Positions 7,704-16,160 of a DNA stretch of 64,000 bases are shown here, in pieces. Under the pieces are notes generated by a model. It was not told where the DNA came from. It did not search any database and saw only the letters and a list, made by a program, of their open reading frames with translations. Source of the stretch: Actinoplanes subtropicus. GTDB lineage: Bacteria; Actinomycetota; Actinomycetes; Mycobacteriales; Micromonosporaceae. The stretch spans positions 152,672 through 216,671 of the forward strand of contig NZ_JOJL01000029.1 of NCBI RefSeq assembly GCF_000721705.1. The letters are read 5' to 3'. The stretch's first letter is position 1. Every line of letters starts with the position of its first letter. The position numbers and the translations under genes were made by a program.

Positions 7704-10459
7704 AGACGACCGGCGAGCTGTGGGAGCTACTGCAGCAATCCGGCAGCCTGCCGTACGGCGCTGCGAAGATCGCGCTGATCGAGGAGGTGCTGCGGCACGT
7801 CGAGGCGGTCGGCGATCCGGATCTGGCCTTCACCACCCGGATGCTGGCGACGTCGGCGTACATCTACGGCGGCGAGCCGATCAAGGCGTTCCCGACCTTC
7901 TCCTGGTGCGTGGCCGATTTCGACAACAAACCGGGCCCGCATCACCAGCGCTGGGCGCACACCCTGCTCTGGGATTTCAAGGCGATGGTCTCCGGCCTGA
8001 CCCGGTTCCCGGAGATCCCGCTGGACCGGACGTACGGCGTGCTCGACGACATGGAGCGGCGGTATCGCGAGGGCGGGCACAGCCTGCAGGCGGTGTACAA
8101 GCGGCGGCAGCTGGTCGCGCGGCATCTCGGCGAGACCGAGCAGGAGGACGAGTGGTTCGAGCGGTGGCAGGCCGCCGAGCGTGACGACCTCTCCGACTGC
8201 GCCGGCTGCGACCCGCGGTCGGTGGTGGTCTACCTCGGCACCCGCGGCCGGTACGAGGAGGCGGTCGCGCTGGCCGAGCCGGTGCTGGCCGGCGAGCTGA
8301 CCTGCAACGAGCAGCCGCAGAGCATCCTCACCGAGCTGATGGAGCCGTACCTGATGACCGGCCGGCTCGCCGAGGCGGTCGATGCGCACCGCCGGGCCTA
8401 CCGGGTGCATCGGTCGCGGCTGGCCGACCTCGGCGACGTCGGATGGCAGATGGCGTTCTGCGCGCGTACCGGGAACGAGCACCGCGGGCTGGAGATCCTG
8501 CAGCGCCACCTGGAGTGGCTCGACCGGGCGCCGTCGCCGTTCACCGCGATGACCTTCGCGACGTACGGGTCGTACGTGCTGCGCCGGGTCACCGCCCTCG
8601 GCCACGGCGACGTGACGGTCCGCCGCAAGGGCCGGGCGGACAGCACGGCCGCCGAGCTGGCCGAGGAGCTGGCCGCGACGGCGACCGGGATAGCCGCGCG
8701 CTTCGACGCCCGCAACGGCACCGGCACGCAGGGCCGTTGGGTGGCCGAGCAGTTGGTGGCCGAGCCGTACGGGGTCGATCTGATCCTCGACCCGGCGGCC
8801 CGCCAGACCCGCCCGGCGGTGAGCCAGACACCCAAGCCGGAGCCGGCACCGGAGATCCCAGCCGAATGGACCGTCGAGCAGCTGCTCGACCTGGCCCGGC
8901 AGCACAACCGAGCCGACCGGGCCGAGGCGCTCGCGGCGGTGCTCGACGCCCTACCCGCCACATTGGACGATCCGCTGCAGGAGGCGCGGCGGCTCGAGCT
9001 GGCCGGCTTCCGGGCCCGGCCGGCCGACCGCGGCCGCGCAATGGAGCTGTGGGCCGGGGCGGCCGAGCGGTTCGCCGAAGCCGGCGCCACCGCGCAACTC
9101 TCGCAGGTGCGTTCGCGCATCGCGCTGGAAAACGCCCACCTCGGTGAGATCGACGAAGCGCCGATCCACGCCGACCTGGCCTACCAGGAGGAGCACGGCG
9201 GCCCGCGGGAGCGGGCCATCGCGCACGGGCGGCTGTCGATTCTGCACCTGTTGCGCGGCGAGGTGGCGGAGGCCAATGAGGCCGGCGACCGCGCCTACGC
9301 CTACGCCGAGGAGGCCGGTGACCAGCGGTTGGTCGCGATGCAGGCGATGCTGCAAGCCCGCAACCGCGCCGCGGCCGACCGCGACGACGAGGCGGTCGCC
9401 GCGGCTCGGCAGGGCTACGAGTTCTACCGTGCACACGGCCCGGCACGCGGACTGGCCGAGGCGGCGAACCTCCTCGGGCACGCGGTGGACGACCCGGCCG
9501 AGCGGGTCGAGCTGTTCGGCGTCGTGATCGACACCGGGGATCCGGACCAGGCGCTGCCCGCCCGGGTCGGGCGTGGCCACGCGCTCAAGCGGCTGGGCCG
9601 CCCCGGGGAGGCGGTGGTCGACCTGGCCGAGGCGGTCGCGCTCTGCGCCGAGCACCGGCTGGAGCCGGGCGGGGCGTTCGCGCGGTACGAGCTGGCCGAG
9701 GCGTACGCGCAGGACGAGCGCCCGGTCGAGGCGGTCGAGGTGGCCGAGGAGGCGCTGCTCTTCTTCGACCGCGCCGACGAGCGCCGGGCCGCCGACAACA
9801 CCCGCTACCTGCTGGCCCAGCAGTATCGCCGGCTCGGCGACGCCGACGCCGCGCTGGCCCGGTACCGCGAACTGATCGAGCGGCTCACCGACAACCCGCA
9901 CGGCCGCGCCCAGATGGGCGAGGAGGCCGGCGCGTTGCTGTTCGACCTCGACCGGGACGCCGACGCGGCCGAGGCGTTCGGTGCCGCCGCCACCTGCCTG
10001 CACGACGCCGGTGACCTGGTCGCCGAGCTGCGGCTGCGGCGCCGGCGGGTGGCCGCGCTGCACTTCGCCGACGAGGTCGAGGCGGCCGAGGAGGCGATCC
10101 GGCTGGCCGACGAGCGGTGGAGCGAGCTGCCGGCCGAGCTGGCCGCCGAGCCGGAGGCGATCTGGCATCACGGCATGACGATGTGGGAGGCGGGCCGGGT
10201 GCTGATGTCCCGCGGGCGGTACGCCGACGCGCTGCCACACCTGCACGGCGCCGACGCCCCGCTGCGGGCGATCGGCGCGACCGACGACGCCGACCATCTG
10301 GCCCGGATGTACGGCGAGGCGCTGCTGCGCTCGGGTTCGCCGGCCGACGCCGAACCGGTCGTGCGAAAGTTACTCGACGGTATGGCGCCGGACGCACCGG
10401 GGCGGGAGACTGCGGAGAAGGTGTACGCCGAGATCCGTGCGGCGCTCGGCACATCCTGA
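7700..10459 (+). CDS. Large TPR-repeat protein coupled to the HSP90 gene
   Basis: A 919-residue acidic protein rich in Ala, Glu, Arg and Leu, with helical repeats of tetratricopeptide type over most of its length (clearest from about residue 400 to the end, with recurrent patterns such as AGDLVAELRLRRRRVAALHF). There is no catalytic motif, signal peptide or membrane segment. TPR arrays bind proteins, so a scaffold or adaptor role for the adjacent HSP90 is a reasonable inference. Its ATG start overlaps the HSP90 stop (ATGA). The stop codon overlaps the first bases of the TetR operator at 10458. Function otherwise unknown. Confidence 0.75.
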   Translation: MKTTGELWELLQQSGSLPYGAAKIALIEEVLRHVEAVGDPDLAFTTRMLATSAYIYGGEPIKAFPTFSWCVADFDNKPGPHHQRWAHTLLWDFKAMVSGLTRFPEIPLDRTYGVLDDMERRYREGGHSLQAVYKRRQLVARHLGETEQEDEWFERWQAAERDDLSDCAGCDPRSVVVYLGTRGRYEEAVALAEPVLAGELTCNEQPQSILTELMEPYLMTGRLAEAVDAHRRAYRVHRSRLADLGDVGWQMAFCARTGNEHRGLEILQRHLEWLDRAPSPFTAMTFATYGSYVLRRVTALGHGDVTVRRKGRADSTAAELAEELAATATGIAARFDARNGTGTQGRWVAEQLVAEPYGVDLILDPAARQTRPAVSQTPKPEPAPEIPAEWTVEQLLDLARQHNRADRAEALAAVLDALPATLDDPLQEARRLELAGFRARPADRGRAMELWAGAAERFAEAGATAQLSQVRSRIALENAHLGEIDEAPIHADLAYQEEHGGPRERAIAHGRLSILHLLRGEVAEANEAGDRAYAYAEEAGDQRLVAMQAMLQARNRAAADRDDEAVAAARQGYEFYRAHGPARGLAEAANLLGHAVDDPAERVELFGVVIDTGDPDQALPARVGRGHALKRLGRPGEAVVDLAEAVALCAEHRLEPGGAFARYELAEAYAQDERPVEAVEVAEEALLFFDRADERRAADNTRYLLAQQYRRLGDADAALARYRELIERLTDNPHGRAQMGEEAGALLFDLDRDADAAEAFGAAATCLHDAGDLVAELRLRRRRVAALHFADEVEAAEEAIRLADERWSELPAELAAEPEAIWHHGMTMWEAGRVLMSRGRYADALPHLHGADAPLRAIGATDDADHLARMYGEALLRSGSPADAEPVVRKLLDGMAPDAPGRETAEKVYAEIRAALGTS

Positions 10460-10497
10460 ACGCCCGTTAAGGCGATCGCTTGACATCAGGCTAGAGT
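10458..10497 (+). promoter_or_regulatory. Promoter region of the TetR gene with operator-like palindrome
   Basis: GAACGCCCGTTA at 10458-10469 differs by one base from TAACG-NN-CGTTA, the palindrome found twice before the carboxyltransferase gene at 16119-16148. TAGAGT at 10492-10497 is a good -10 box six bases before GTG 10504, which fits a leaderless transcript. The shared palindrome suggests that the TetR regulator controls itself and the second half of the acyl-CoA module. Confidence 0.55.
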
Positions 10498-10503
10498 GAC
10501 CCT

Positions 10504-11109
10504 GTGACGACGGTTGATCAGCAGCAGCGCCCCGGGCCGCCCGCTCCCCGGCGGCGGTCGCGGCGGGACGAGATCCTCGAGATCGCCGTGGGCCTGTTCG
10601 CGGCCCGCGGCTATCACGGCGTCTCGATGGACGACATCGGCTCGGCCGCCGGCGTGACCGGCCCGGCGCTCTACCACCACTTCGCCGGCAAGGAGGCGAT
10701 GTTGGTGGCCGCGCTGATCCCGGTGAGTGAGGGCCTGCTGCACGGCGGCCAGGCCCGGGTCGCCGAGCACCCCGACGATCCCCGCGCCGCGCTGGCCGAC
10801 CTGATCGACTTCCATGTCGAGTTCGCCCTGGCCAACCCCGCGGTCATCGCCCTGCACCTGCACGAGCTCGACCGCCTGCCGGACGAGCCGCGCCGGCAGA
10901 TCCGCCGCCTGCAGCGCCTCTACGTCGAGGAGTGGGTGGTCGTGCTCGGCAAGCTGCGGCCCGAGCTCGACCCGGCCGAGGCGCGGGTGCTGGCCCACTC
11001 GGCGTTCGGCCTGATGAACTCGACGCCGTTCCTGGGCGGCGAGGTCGACCGGCGCCGCCGGGCCGCCCTGCTGCGGGACGCGACCGGCCACGCCCTGCTG
11101 GGCCAGTGA
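10504..11109 (+). CDS. TetR family transcriptional regulator of acyl-CoA catabolism
   Basis: A 201-residue regulator with an N-terminal TetR helix-turn-helix (about residues 22-68; the pattern VSMDDIGSAAGVTGPALYHHF is typical) and a variable ligand-binding C-terminus. It starts at GTG 10504 with a probable leaderless promoter. The stop codon is three bases from the biotin carboxylase ATG, so they form one operon. The order TetR, acyl-CoA carboxylase, HMG-CoA lyase resembles actinobacterial leucine-degradation clusters (for example the mycobacterial Rv2506-accA1-accD1 locus). Likely ligand is an acyl-CoA or branched-chain intermediate, and likely operators are the TAACG-NN-CGTTA palindromes. 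Confidence 0.88.
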   Translation: MTTVDQQQRPGPPAPRRRSRRDEILEIAVGLFAARGYHGVSMDDIGSAAGVTGPALYHHFAGKEAMLVAALIPVSEGLLHGGQARVAEHPDDPRAALADLIDFHVEFALANPAVIALHLHELDRLPDEPRRQIRRLQRLYVEEWVVVLGKLRPELDPAEARVLAHSAFGLMNSTPFLGGEVDRRRRAALLRDATGHALLGQ

Positions 11110-11111
11110 CG

Positions 11112-12443
11112 ATGATCGAGTCGCTGCTGGTCGCCAACCGTGGCGAGATCGCCCGCCGGATCATCCGTACCGCCAAGCGCCTGGGCATCCGGACCATCGC
11201 CGTCCACTCGGATGTCGACGCCGACCTGCCGTTCGTCGCCGAGGCCGACGACGCGGTGGCGATCGGGCCGGCCAACCCGGCGCAGAGCTACCGCAACGCC
11301 GAGGCGATCCTGGCCGCCGCCAAGTCGACCGGCGCCCGGGCCATCCACCCCGGCTACGGCTTCCTCAGCGAGAACGCCGACTTCGCCCGCGCGGTCGAGG
11401 CGCACGGCCTGATCTGGGTCGGCCCGCCGGCCGACGCGATCGCCGCGATGGGCGACAAGATCAACGCCCGTAACCTGATGGCCGAGGCCGGCGTGCCGGT
11501 CGCGCCGGGCACGCACGACCCGGCCGCCACCGTCGAGGCGGCGATCGAGGCGGCCGCAAGCATCGGCTACCCGGTGATGGTCAAGGCCGCGGCGGGCGGC
11601 GGTGGCATGGGCATGGCGGTCGCCGCCGACGAGGCCGGGCTGCGCGTCGAGTACGACAAGGTCCGCGCGTTCGCCGAGCGGATGTTCGGCGACGGCTCGG
11701 TGCTGATCGAGCGGTACTTCCCCCGGGTGCGCCACGTCGAGGTGCAGATCCTTGGTCTCGCCGACGGCCGGGTGATCGCGCTGAGCGAGCGCGAGTGCTC
11801 GGTGCAGCGCCGCAACCAGAAACTGGTCGAGGAGGCGCCGTCCCCCGCGGTCGGCCCCCAACTGCGGGAACGCCTCCTCACTGCCGCGGTCCAGGCCGGC
11901 GAGGCGGTGGGCTATCGCAACGCCGGCACGGTCGAGTGCCTGCTCGACCCCACGACCGGCGAGTTCTTCTTCCTGGAGATGAACACCCGGCTGCAGGTCG
12001 AGCATCCGATTACGGAGCTGATCCACGGCATCGACCTGGTCGAGGAGCAGCTGCGGATTGCGTCCGGTTTGGACACAAATTTCCAGATAAAACCGACGAG
12101 CGGCCACGCGATCGAGCTGCGGATCAACGCCGAGGACCCGAAGCGCTTCCTGCCCGGCCCCGGCAAGGTCACGACCTGGGTCGAGCCGACCGGCGAGGGC
12201 GTCCGCGTCGATTCCGGTTACACCGCCGGCACCATGGTCACCCCGTCGTACGACTCGCTGATGGCCAAGCTGATCGTCTTCGGCGCCGACCGGGACGACG
12301 CGATCGCCAAGGCCCGCGCCGCGGTGGCCGGCTTCGAGATCGTCGGCCCCAAGAACAACCTGCCGTTCTTCGCCGAGTTGCTGACGAACGACGAGTTCCT
12401 GGCCGGTGACTACGACACCGGCATCGTCTCCCGGATGAGGTGA
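11112..12443 (+). CDS. Biotin carboxylase subunit of an acyl-CoA carboxylase, no BCCP domain
   Basis: Carboxylates a biotin carrier with ATP and bicarbonate, as the first half-reaction of methylcrotonyl-, propionyl- or acetyl-CoA carboxylase. The 443-residue protein contains the N-terminal domain, the ATP-grasp core with KAAAGGGGMGM, and the catalytic EMNTRLQVEHPITE segment. Most actinobacterial alpha subunits of this type run to about 600-700 residues and carry a C-terminal biotinyl domain with an AMKM motif. Here the protein stops at the end of the carboxylase core and no separate biotin carrier gene is visible in the window. With the HMG-CoA lyase next door, a methylcrotonyl-CoA role in leucine breakdown is the best guess. 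Confidence 0.9.
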   Translation: MIESLLVANRGEIARRIIRTAKRLGIRTIAVHSDVDADLPFVAEADDAVAIGPANPAQSYRNAEAILAAAKSTGARAIHPGYGFLSENADFARAVEAHGLIWVGPPADAIAAMGDKINARNLMAEAGVPVAPGTHDPAATVEAAIEAAASIGYPVMVKAAAGGGGMGMAVAADEAGLRVEYDKVRAFAERMFGDGSVLIERYFPRVRHVEVQILGLADGRVIALSERECSVQRRNQKLVEEAPSPAVGPQLRERLLTAAVQAGEAVGYRNAGTVECLLDPTTGEFFFLEMNTRLQVEHPITELIHGIDLVEEQLRIASGLDTNFQIKPTSGHAIELRINAEDPKRFLPGPGKVTTWVEPTGEGVRVDSGYTAGTMVTPSYDSLMAKLIVFGADRDDAIAKARAAVAGFEIVGPKNNLPFFAELLTNDEFLAGDYDTGIVSRMR

Positions 12444-12450
12444 ACCGCCC

Positions 12451-13329
12451 ATGACTTCGGTGAGCATTCGTGAGGTCGCGCCGCGGGACGGCCTGCAGAA
12501 CGAGGAGCCGATCCCGACCGACTCCAAGGTCCGGCTGATCGACGCGCTGAGCCAGACCGGCGTCCGGCGAATCGAGGCGGTCTCGTTCGTGCATCCGAAG
12601 GCGATTCCGCAGATGGCCGACGCGGACGCCGTTTGGTCATCAATCACGAAAAATCCGGACGTCAGGTATTCGTCGCTCATTCCGAACACCCGGGGCGCGC
12701 AACGGGCCCTGGCCGCCGGCTTTCGCGAGATCGAGGTCGTGGTCTCGGCGAGCGACACGCACAACCGCCGCAATCTCAACCGGTTCACCGAGGAGTCGCT
12801 GGACGACATCGCCGGGCTGATCCCGCTCGTGCACGAGGCCGGCGCCACCCTGGAAGTGGTCGTGGCGACCAGCTTCGGCTGTCCCTTCGAGGGTGACATC
12901 GACCCCGATCGGGTGGCCGGCATCGTGGCCCGGGTCCGGGCCGACGGCGCCGACCGGATCGCGTTCGGCGACACCACCGGCATGGCGACTCCCCGCCGGG
13001 TGCGTGACCTGCTTTCCGCCGTACGCCCGGACCTGCTGCACTTCCACAACACCAGGGGCACCGGGCTGGCGAACATCCTGACCGCCCTCGATCTGGGGGT
13101 GACCGAGTTCGACGCCAGCGTCGGCGGGATCGGCGGTTGCCCGTACGCTCCGGGCGCCTCCGGCAACGTCGCGACCGAAGAGGTCGTCCATATGCTGCAC
13201 GACATGGGCATCGACACCGGAATCGACCTGGACCGGCTGATCGAAACCGCCGAGCTGGCCGAGAAACTGCTCGGCCGTACGCTTCCGTCGGGCGTTCTCC
13301 GGGCCGGCCCGCGGACGAGATTGGTGTGA
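12451..13329 (+). CDS. Hydroxymethylglutaryl-CoA lyase
   Basis: Cleaves HMG-CoA to acetoacetate and acetyl-CoA, the last step of leucine degradation. The 292-residue TIM-barrel protein shows REVAPRDGLQNE with Arg12 and Asp13 (metal and substrate binding), a histidine pair in LLHFHNTRG, and the catalytic cysteine in GGCPYAPGASGN (Cys230). The length is normal for the family. It lies 7 bases after the biotin carboxylase gene and so belongs to the same operon. The carboxyltransferase and acyl-CoA dehydrogenase that complete the pathway are 2.8 kb further on, behind two exported-protein genes. Confidence 0.93.
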   Translation: MTSVSIREVAPRDGLQNEEPIPTDSKVRLIDALSQTGVRRIEAVSFVHPKAIPQMADADAVWSSITKNPDVRYSSLIPNTRGAQRALAAGFREIEVVVSASDTHNRRNLNRFTEESLDDIAGLIPLVHEAGATLEVVVATSFGCPFEGDIDPDRVAGIVARVRADGADRIAFGDTTGMATPRRVRDLLSAVRPDLLHFHNTRGTGLANILTALDLGVTEFDASVGGIGGCPYAPGASGNVATEEVVHMLHDMGIDTGIDLDRLIETAELAEKLLGRTLPSGVLRAGPRTRLV

Positions 13330-13392
13330 TTTCCCCGGCGCCGCGCTGCGATCATTTTTCCCATTTGCTCGCGTGACCCCCGCTCGGTCGCT

Positions 13393-13408
13393 TCGTTACC
13401 AATAACGA
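13393..13408 (+). promoter_or_regulatory. Inverted repeat upstream of an exported-protein gene
   Basis: TCGTTA-CCAA-TAACGA is a 6-bp-arm inverted repeat in the 114-base gap before the gene at 13444. Its half-sites equal those of the putative TetR operator, TAACG-NN-CGTTA, but in the opposite arrangement and spacing. It could be an independent operator; I see no convincing -35/-10 pair beside it. Confidence 0.3.
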
Positions 13409-13443
13409 GTGGCCGATGTCGGTCGACGACGAGGGGCGGATCA

Positions 13444-14430
13444 ATGACGGGGCTGGCGGTGGAACGCTTGTGGCGCGCCGCGTCGCCGTCGTCGCCTTCC
13501 CCCGCCGAGGTCTCCACGCCCTTGCCGCCTCACATCCAGGGGGCGGAGCGGCGCCGGAGCCGGTGGGGTCTGCGCCTGCTCGTCGTCGGTGGCCTGGCCG
13601 GTGCGGCCTGGCTGCTCACCGGCGCCGCCGCGCACGCCGCGGACCGAACCGGCGAGCCCGACGGCTCGTTGCTCAGCGCGGTCGTCGGCGGCGACGCCAC
13701 CGCGCCGGTATCCGGACTCCTGGCAGCGGCCGCCCAGCCGCTGGAGGCCGAGCCGGCCCATCGTCAGCAGCACCACATCGTGTCCGACATTCTCGCGGTT
13801 CCGCAGCGGGTTCTCGCCCGCCCGGCGGAGACCGTGCGCCTGATCGCGCACGACCCCACCGGGACCACAGTGGACACCGCCAAGGGCGGGGTCGACACGG
13901 TCCTGCACGGGGTGGCCGAACCACTCCGCCTCACCGGCGGACCCGAGCCCGCCCCGCAACGGATGCTCGCCGTGGCCGCCGATCCGGTCTCCGACCAGGT
14001 CGTCAGCCCGGCCCCAGCGGTCGCGCCGGAAGTGATCGCACCGGCGCGGGCGACGTCCGTGAAGATCAGCAAGGCCTTGCCGGTCCCGACCGCCGGCGCG
14101 GTTCGCGCCGTCGCCGTGGCCCGGCAGACCAAGCCCGTCCCGCACCGGATCGTCCACCGGCACCGGACCGCCCGTCCGGCGGCTGCCGAGCGGGCGACGG
14201 CGGGCGGGAACTCACCCGGCGGTGACGGTTCCACCACACCGCAGCTGCACCTCGGGGACGTCAGCGGCACTCCGACCAGCGGGTCGGGGACGCGGACGGA
14301 GGGCGCCTCCGCGGCCTTCCTGCCGGATGCGATCGCGAACAGCACGGTGGCCTGCCGCCTGCTGCCGATCGCTGCCGGCGACCAGGTCCGGCGTCACGAC
14401 GCCGAGGCACCGACCGTCTCACCTGACTGA
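13444..14430 (+). CDS. Exported protein of unknown function, Ala/Pro-rich
   Basis: I do not recognise a domain. The 328-residue protein has a basic cytoplasmic lead (about 40 residues), then a hydrophobic segment near WGLRLLVVGGLAGAAWLLTG, ending AAAHA with a likely signal peptidase site at about residues 63-65. The mature part is low in complexity and rich in Ala, Pro, Val and Thr. A Cys near the C-terminus is unpaired. Many actinomycete surface proteins near chaplin genes look like this, and the next gene codes for a chaplin-domain protein, so a role at the cell or spore surface is a guess. The gene interrupts the acyl-CoA module. Confidence 0.6.
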   Translation: MTGLAVERLWRAASPSSPSPAEVSTPLPPHIQGAERRRSRWGLRLLVVGGLAGAAWLLTGAAAHAADRTGEPDGSLLSAVVGGDATAPVSGLLAAAAQPLEAEPAHRQQHHIVSDILAVPQRVLARPAETVRLIAHDPTGTTVDTAKGGVDTVLHGVAEPLRLTGGPEPAPQRMLAVAADPVSDQVVSPAPAVAPEVIAPARATSVKISKALPVPTAGAVRAVAVARQTKPVPHRIVHRHRTARPAAAERATAGGNSPGGDGSTTPQLHLGDVSGTPTSGSGTRTEGASAAFLPDAIANSTVACRLLPIAAGDQVRRHDAEAPTVSPD

Positions 14431-14719
14431 GTGAAGGCGTCCGGCGGTCCGCCCGACCGTCGGCAGACCGGCCGGCACCGCTTCGGTGTCCGCGTACCGG
14501 GTCGATTCCCCACCCGCTTGCGAACAAGCGGCGAATCGCGACGCCTGAATCACACGCACCGCACCGAAGCGCCACACAGGGGCGCATGTCGACAAGCGGA
14601 GTCAGGGCAGAAGAAAAAGAAGCCAGGGCACCGCTGCGCCCGAATGCAGTTCCGGAACAATCGCTCAACTGAATACGACACACCATTCGCCGAAACATTT
14701 CTGAAAGGCAATTCTTCGC

Positions 14720-15937
14720 ATGAAGACTTGGGTTCGCAAGACGCTGAGCGTCGGTATCCTGGCCGCCGGCGCGCTGCTGTTCGCCCCGGGCGCCGCCCAC
14801 GCCGGTGGGCACGGTAACGGGGGCGGGAGCGGGTTCGCGCAGGTCACCGGCGCCAACAACGGGATCCTGAACGGCACTCAGATCGGCGTGCCGATCAACG
14901 TGCCGATCAACGTCTGCGGCAACTCGCTGGGCATCCTCGGCGAGGCCAACGCGACCGCGATCTGCGCCAACCGCACCGAGGGTGCGCGGGACGTCCAGGC
15001 GACCGGGGTCAACAACGGCATCCTCAACGGCACCCAGGTGCTGGTGCCGATCAACGTGCCGGTGAACGCGGTCGGCAACTCGGCGGCGGTGCTCGGCGCG
15101 GCCAACTCGACCGGCGTCGGCGTCAACGGCGCCCGCGGCCGCAAGGCGGAGAGCGCGCACACCACCGAGGGCTTCGGGCCGGGCTTCGCCCAGGTGACCG
15201 GGGCCAACAACGGGATCCTGAACGGCACCCAGATCGGCGTGCCGATCAACATCCCGATCAACGTGTGCGGCAACTCGCTGGCCCTGCTCGGCGCGGCCGA
15301 CTCCCGCGCGATCTGCGGCAATGACGTGTTCGCCGGGCACCGCGGCAACGGCTGGATGCGGGAGAGCGGCCACACCACCGAGGGCGCCCAGGGCGGCCCC
15401 GGCTTCGTGCAGGCCACCGGCGCCAACAACGGGATCCTGAACGGCACCCAGATCGGCGTGCCGATCAACATCCCGATCAACGTGTGCGGCAACTCGCTGG
15501 GCGTCCTGGGTGAGGCCAACTCGGCCGCGCTCTGCGCCAACGACGTCAGCGACGACGCGTGGGGCTGGGGCGGCGGCCACGGCCACGGTGGCCACGGTCA
15601 CGGCCACGGCGGCCACGGCAACGGCGGCGGCCAGAACGCTGGTGACAACGGCGACAACGGCGACGGCAGCTACCTGGGCGACAACGGCAGCAAGCCGGGC
15701 AACGGCGGCTACGGCAACGGCGGCGGCAACAGCGGCTACGGCCACGACAACGGCGGCGGCAACAGCGGCTACGGCCACGACAACGGCGGCGGCAACGGTG
15801 GCTACAGCCACGGCGGCGGCGCGACCAAGCCGGCCACCGGTTCGGACAGCGACGCGAAGGGTGGCCGGGAGAGCCTGCCGGTCAGCAACCTGACCGACTC
15901 CGTCAGCGGCCTGAGCCTGCTGGACTCGCTGCGCTGA
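14720..15937 (+). CDS. Secreted protein with four chaplin-type repeats and Gly/His/Asn-rich tail
   Basis: A 405-residue exported protein. A signal peptide (about residues 1-28, ending GAAHA) is followed by four chaplin-like repeats at about 39-84, 91-137, 152-197 and 224-270. Each has the core NNGILNGTQ then VPINVPINVCGNS (with small changes). Repeats 1, 3 and 4 have the two chaplin cysteines; repeat 2 has lost both (VPVNAVGNS). From about 275 the chain is rich in Gly, His, Asn and Tyr with the near-identical unit GYGHDNGGGNS repeated. No LPXTG-like sorting motif follows. Chaplins form hydrophobic amyloid layers on aerial structures or spores. A likely ribosome-binding site is GAAAGG, 11 bases before ATG 14720. 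Confidence 0.85.
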   Translation: MKTWVRKTLSVGILAAGALLFAPGAAHAGGHGNGGGSGFAQVTGANNGILNGTQIGVPINVPINVCGNSLGILGEANATAICANRTEGARDVQATGVNNGILNGTQVLVPINVPVNAVGNSAAVLGAANSTGVGVNGARGRKAESAHTTEGFGPGFAQVTGANNGILNGTQIGVPINIPINVCGNSLALLGAADSRAICGNDVFAGHRGNGWMRESGHTTEGAQGGPGFVQATGANNGILNGTQIGVPINIPINVCGNSLGVLGEANSAALCANDVSDDAWGWGGGHGHGGHGHGHGGHGNGGGQNAGDNGDNGDGSYLGDNGSKPGNGGYGNGGGNSGYGHDNGGGNSGYGHDNGGGNGGYSHGGGATKPATGSDSDAKGGRESLPVSNLTDSVSGLSLLDSLR

Positions 15938-16048
15938 GGCGACAGCACGGAAGAACCGGGTAGCGCCGTCCCGGGCGCGACCCGCACGACGCCAGGAGGC
16001 GTCGAGCAAGGAACCGGTGCCCCTCCACGGCACCGGGCGTAAGGAAAC

Positions 16049-16085
16049 GGACGGGAGTCTCCGCAGCCGGCGGAGGCTCCCGTCC
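16049..16085 (+). terminator. Strong hairpin terminator after the chaplin-repeat gene
   Basis: A 16-bp stem (one G-T pair) at 16049-16064 and 16070-16085 encloses a five-base loop. It lies 110 bases after the chaplin gene and 34 bases before the first TetR-type operator, so it separates the exported-protein genes from the carboxyltransferase unit. No long T-run follows, as usual in high-GC actinomycetes. Confidence 0.75.
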
Positions 16086-16118
16086 CGCGTTGTAGATCCT
16101 TGTTCCGGTGCGCTACCC

Positions 16119-16148
16119 TAACGCTCGTTAAGGTTCTAACGGTCGTTA
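16119..16148 (+). promoter_or_regulatory. Tandem TetR-type operators before the carboxyltransferase gene
   Basis: Two 12-bp palindromes, TAACGCTCGTTA (16119-16130) and TAACGGTCGTTA (16137-16148), lie 18 bp apart centre to centre. The second one touches the AAGGAG ribosome-binding site (16148-16153) of the TTG-started gene. The same pattern with one mismatch is found before the TetR gene at 10458. Binding would block transcription or translation initiation of the accD-type gene. Confidence 0.7.
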
Positions 16149-16160
16149 AGGAGAAATCCG

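Noticed and set aside
10480..10497. TTGACA and TAGAGT as a -35/-10 pair before the TetR gene
   Set aside because: Only six bases separate them, far less than the 16-19 needed; TAGAGT is kept as a leaderless -10 box on its own.
10920..13517. An 865-residue minus-strand reading frame opposite the biotin carboxylase and HMG-CoA lyase genes
   Set aside because: It lies fully antisense to two clearly conserved enzymes and has no recognisable domain.
14431..14719. A small gene between the exported-protein and chaplin-type genes
   Set aside because: The only frame there (from 14431) runs on into the signal-peptide region of the chaplin gene, lacks a ribosome-binding site and has no conserved features; I see no gene in these 289 bases.
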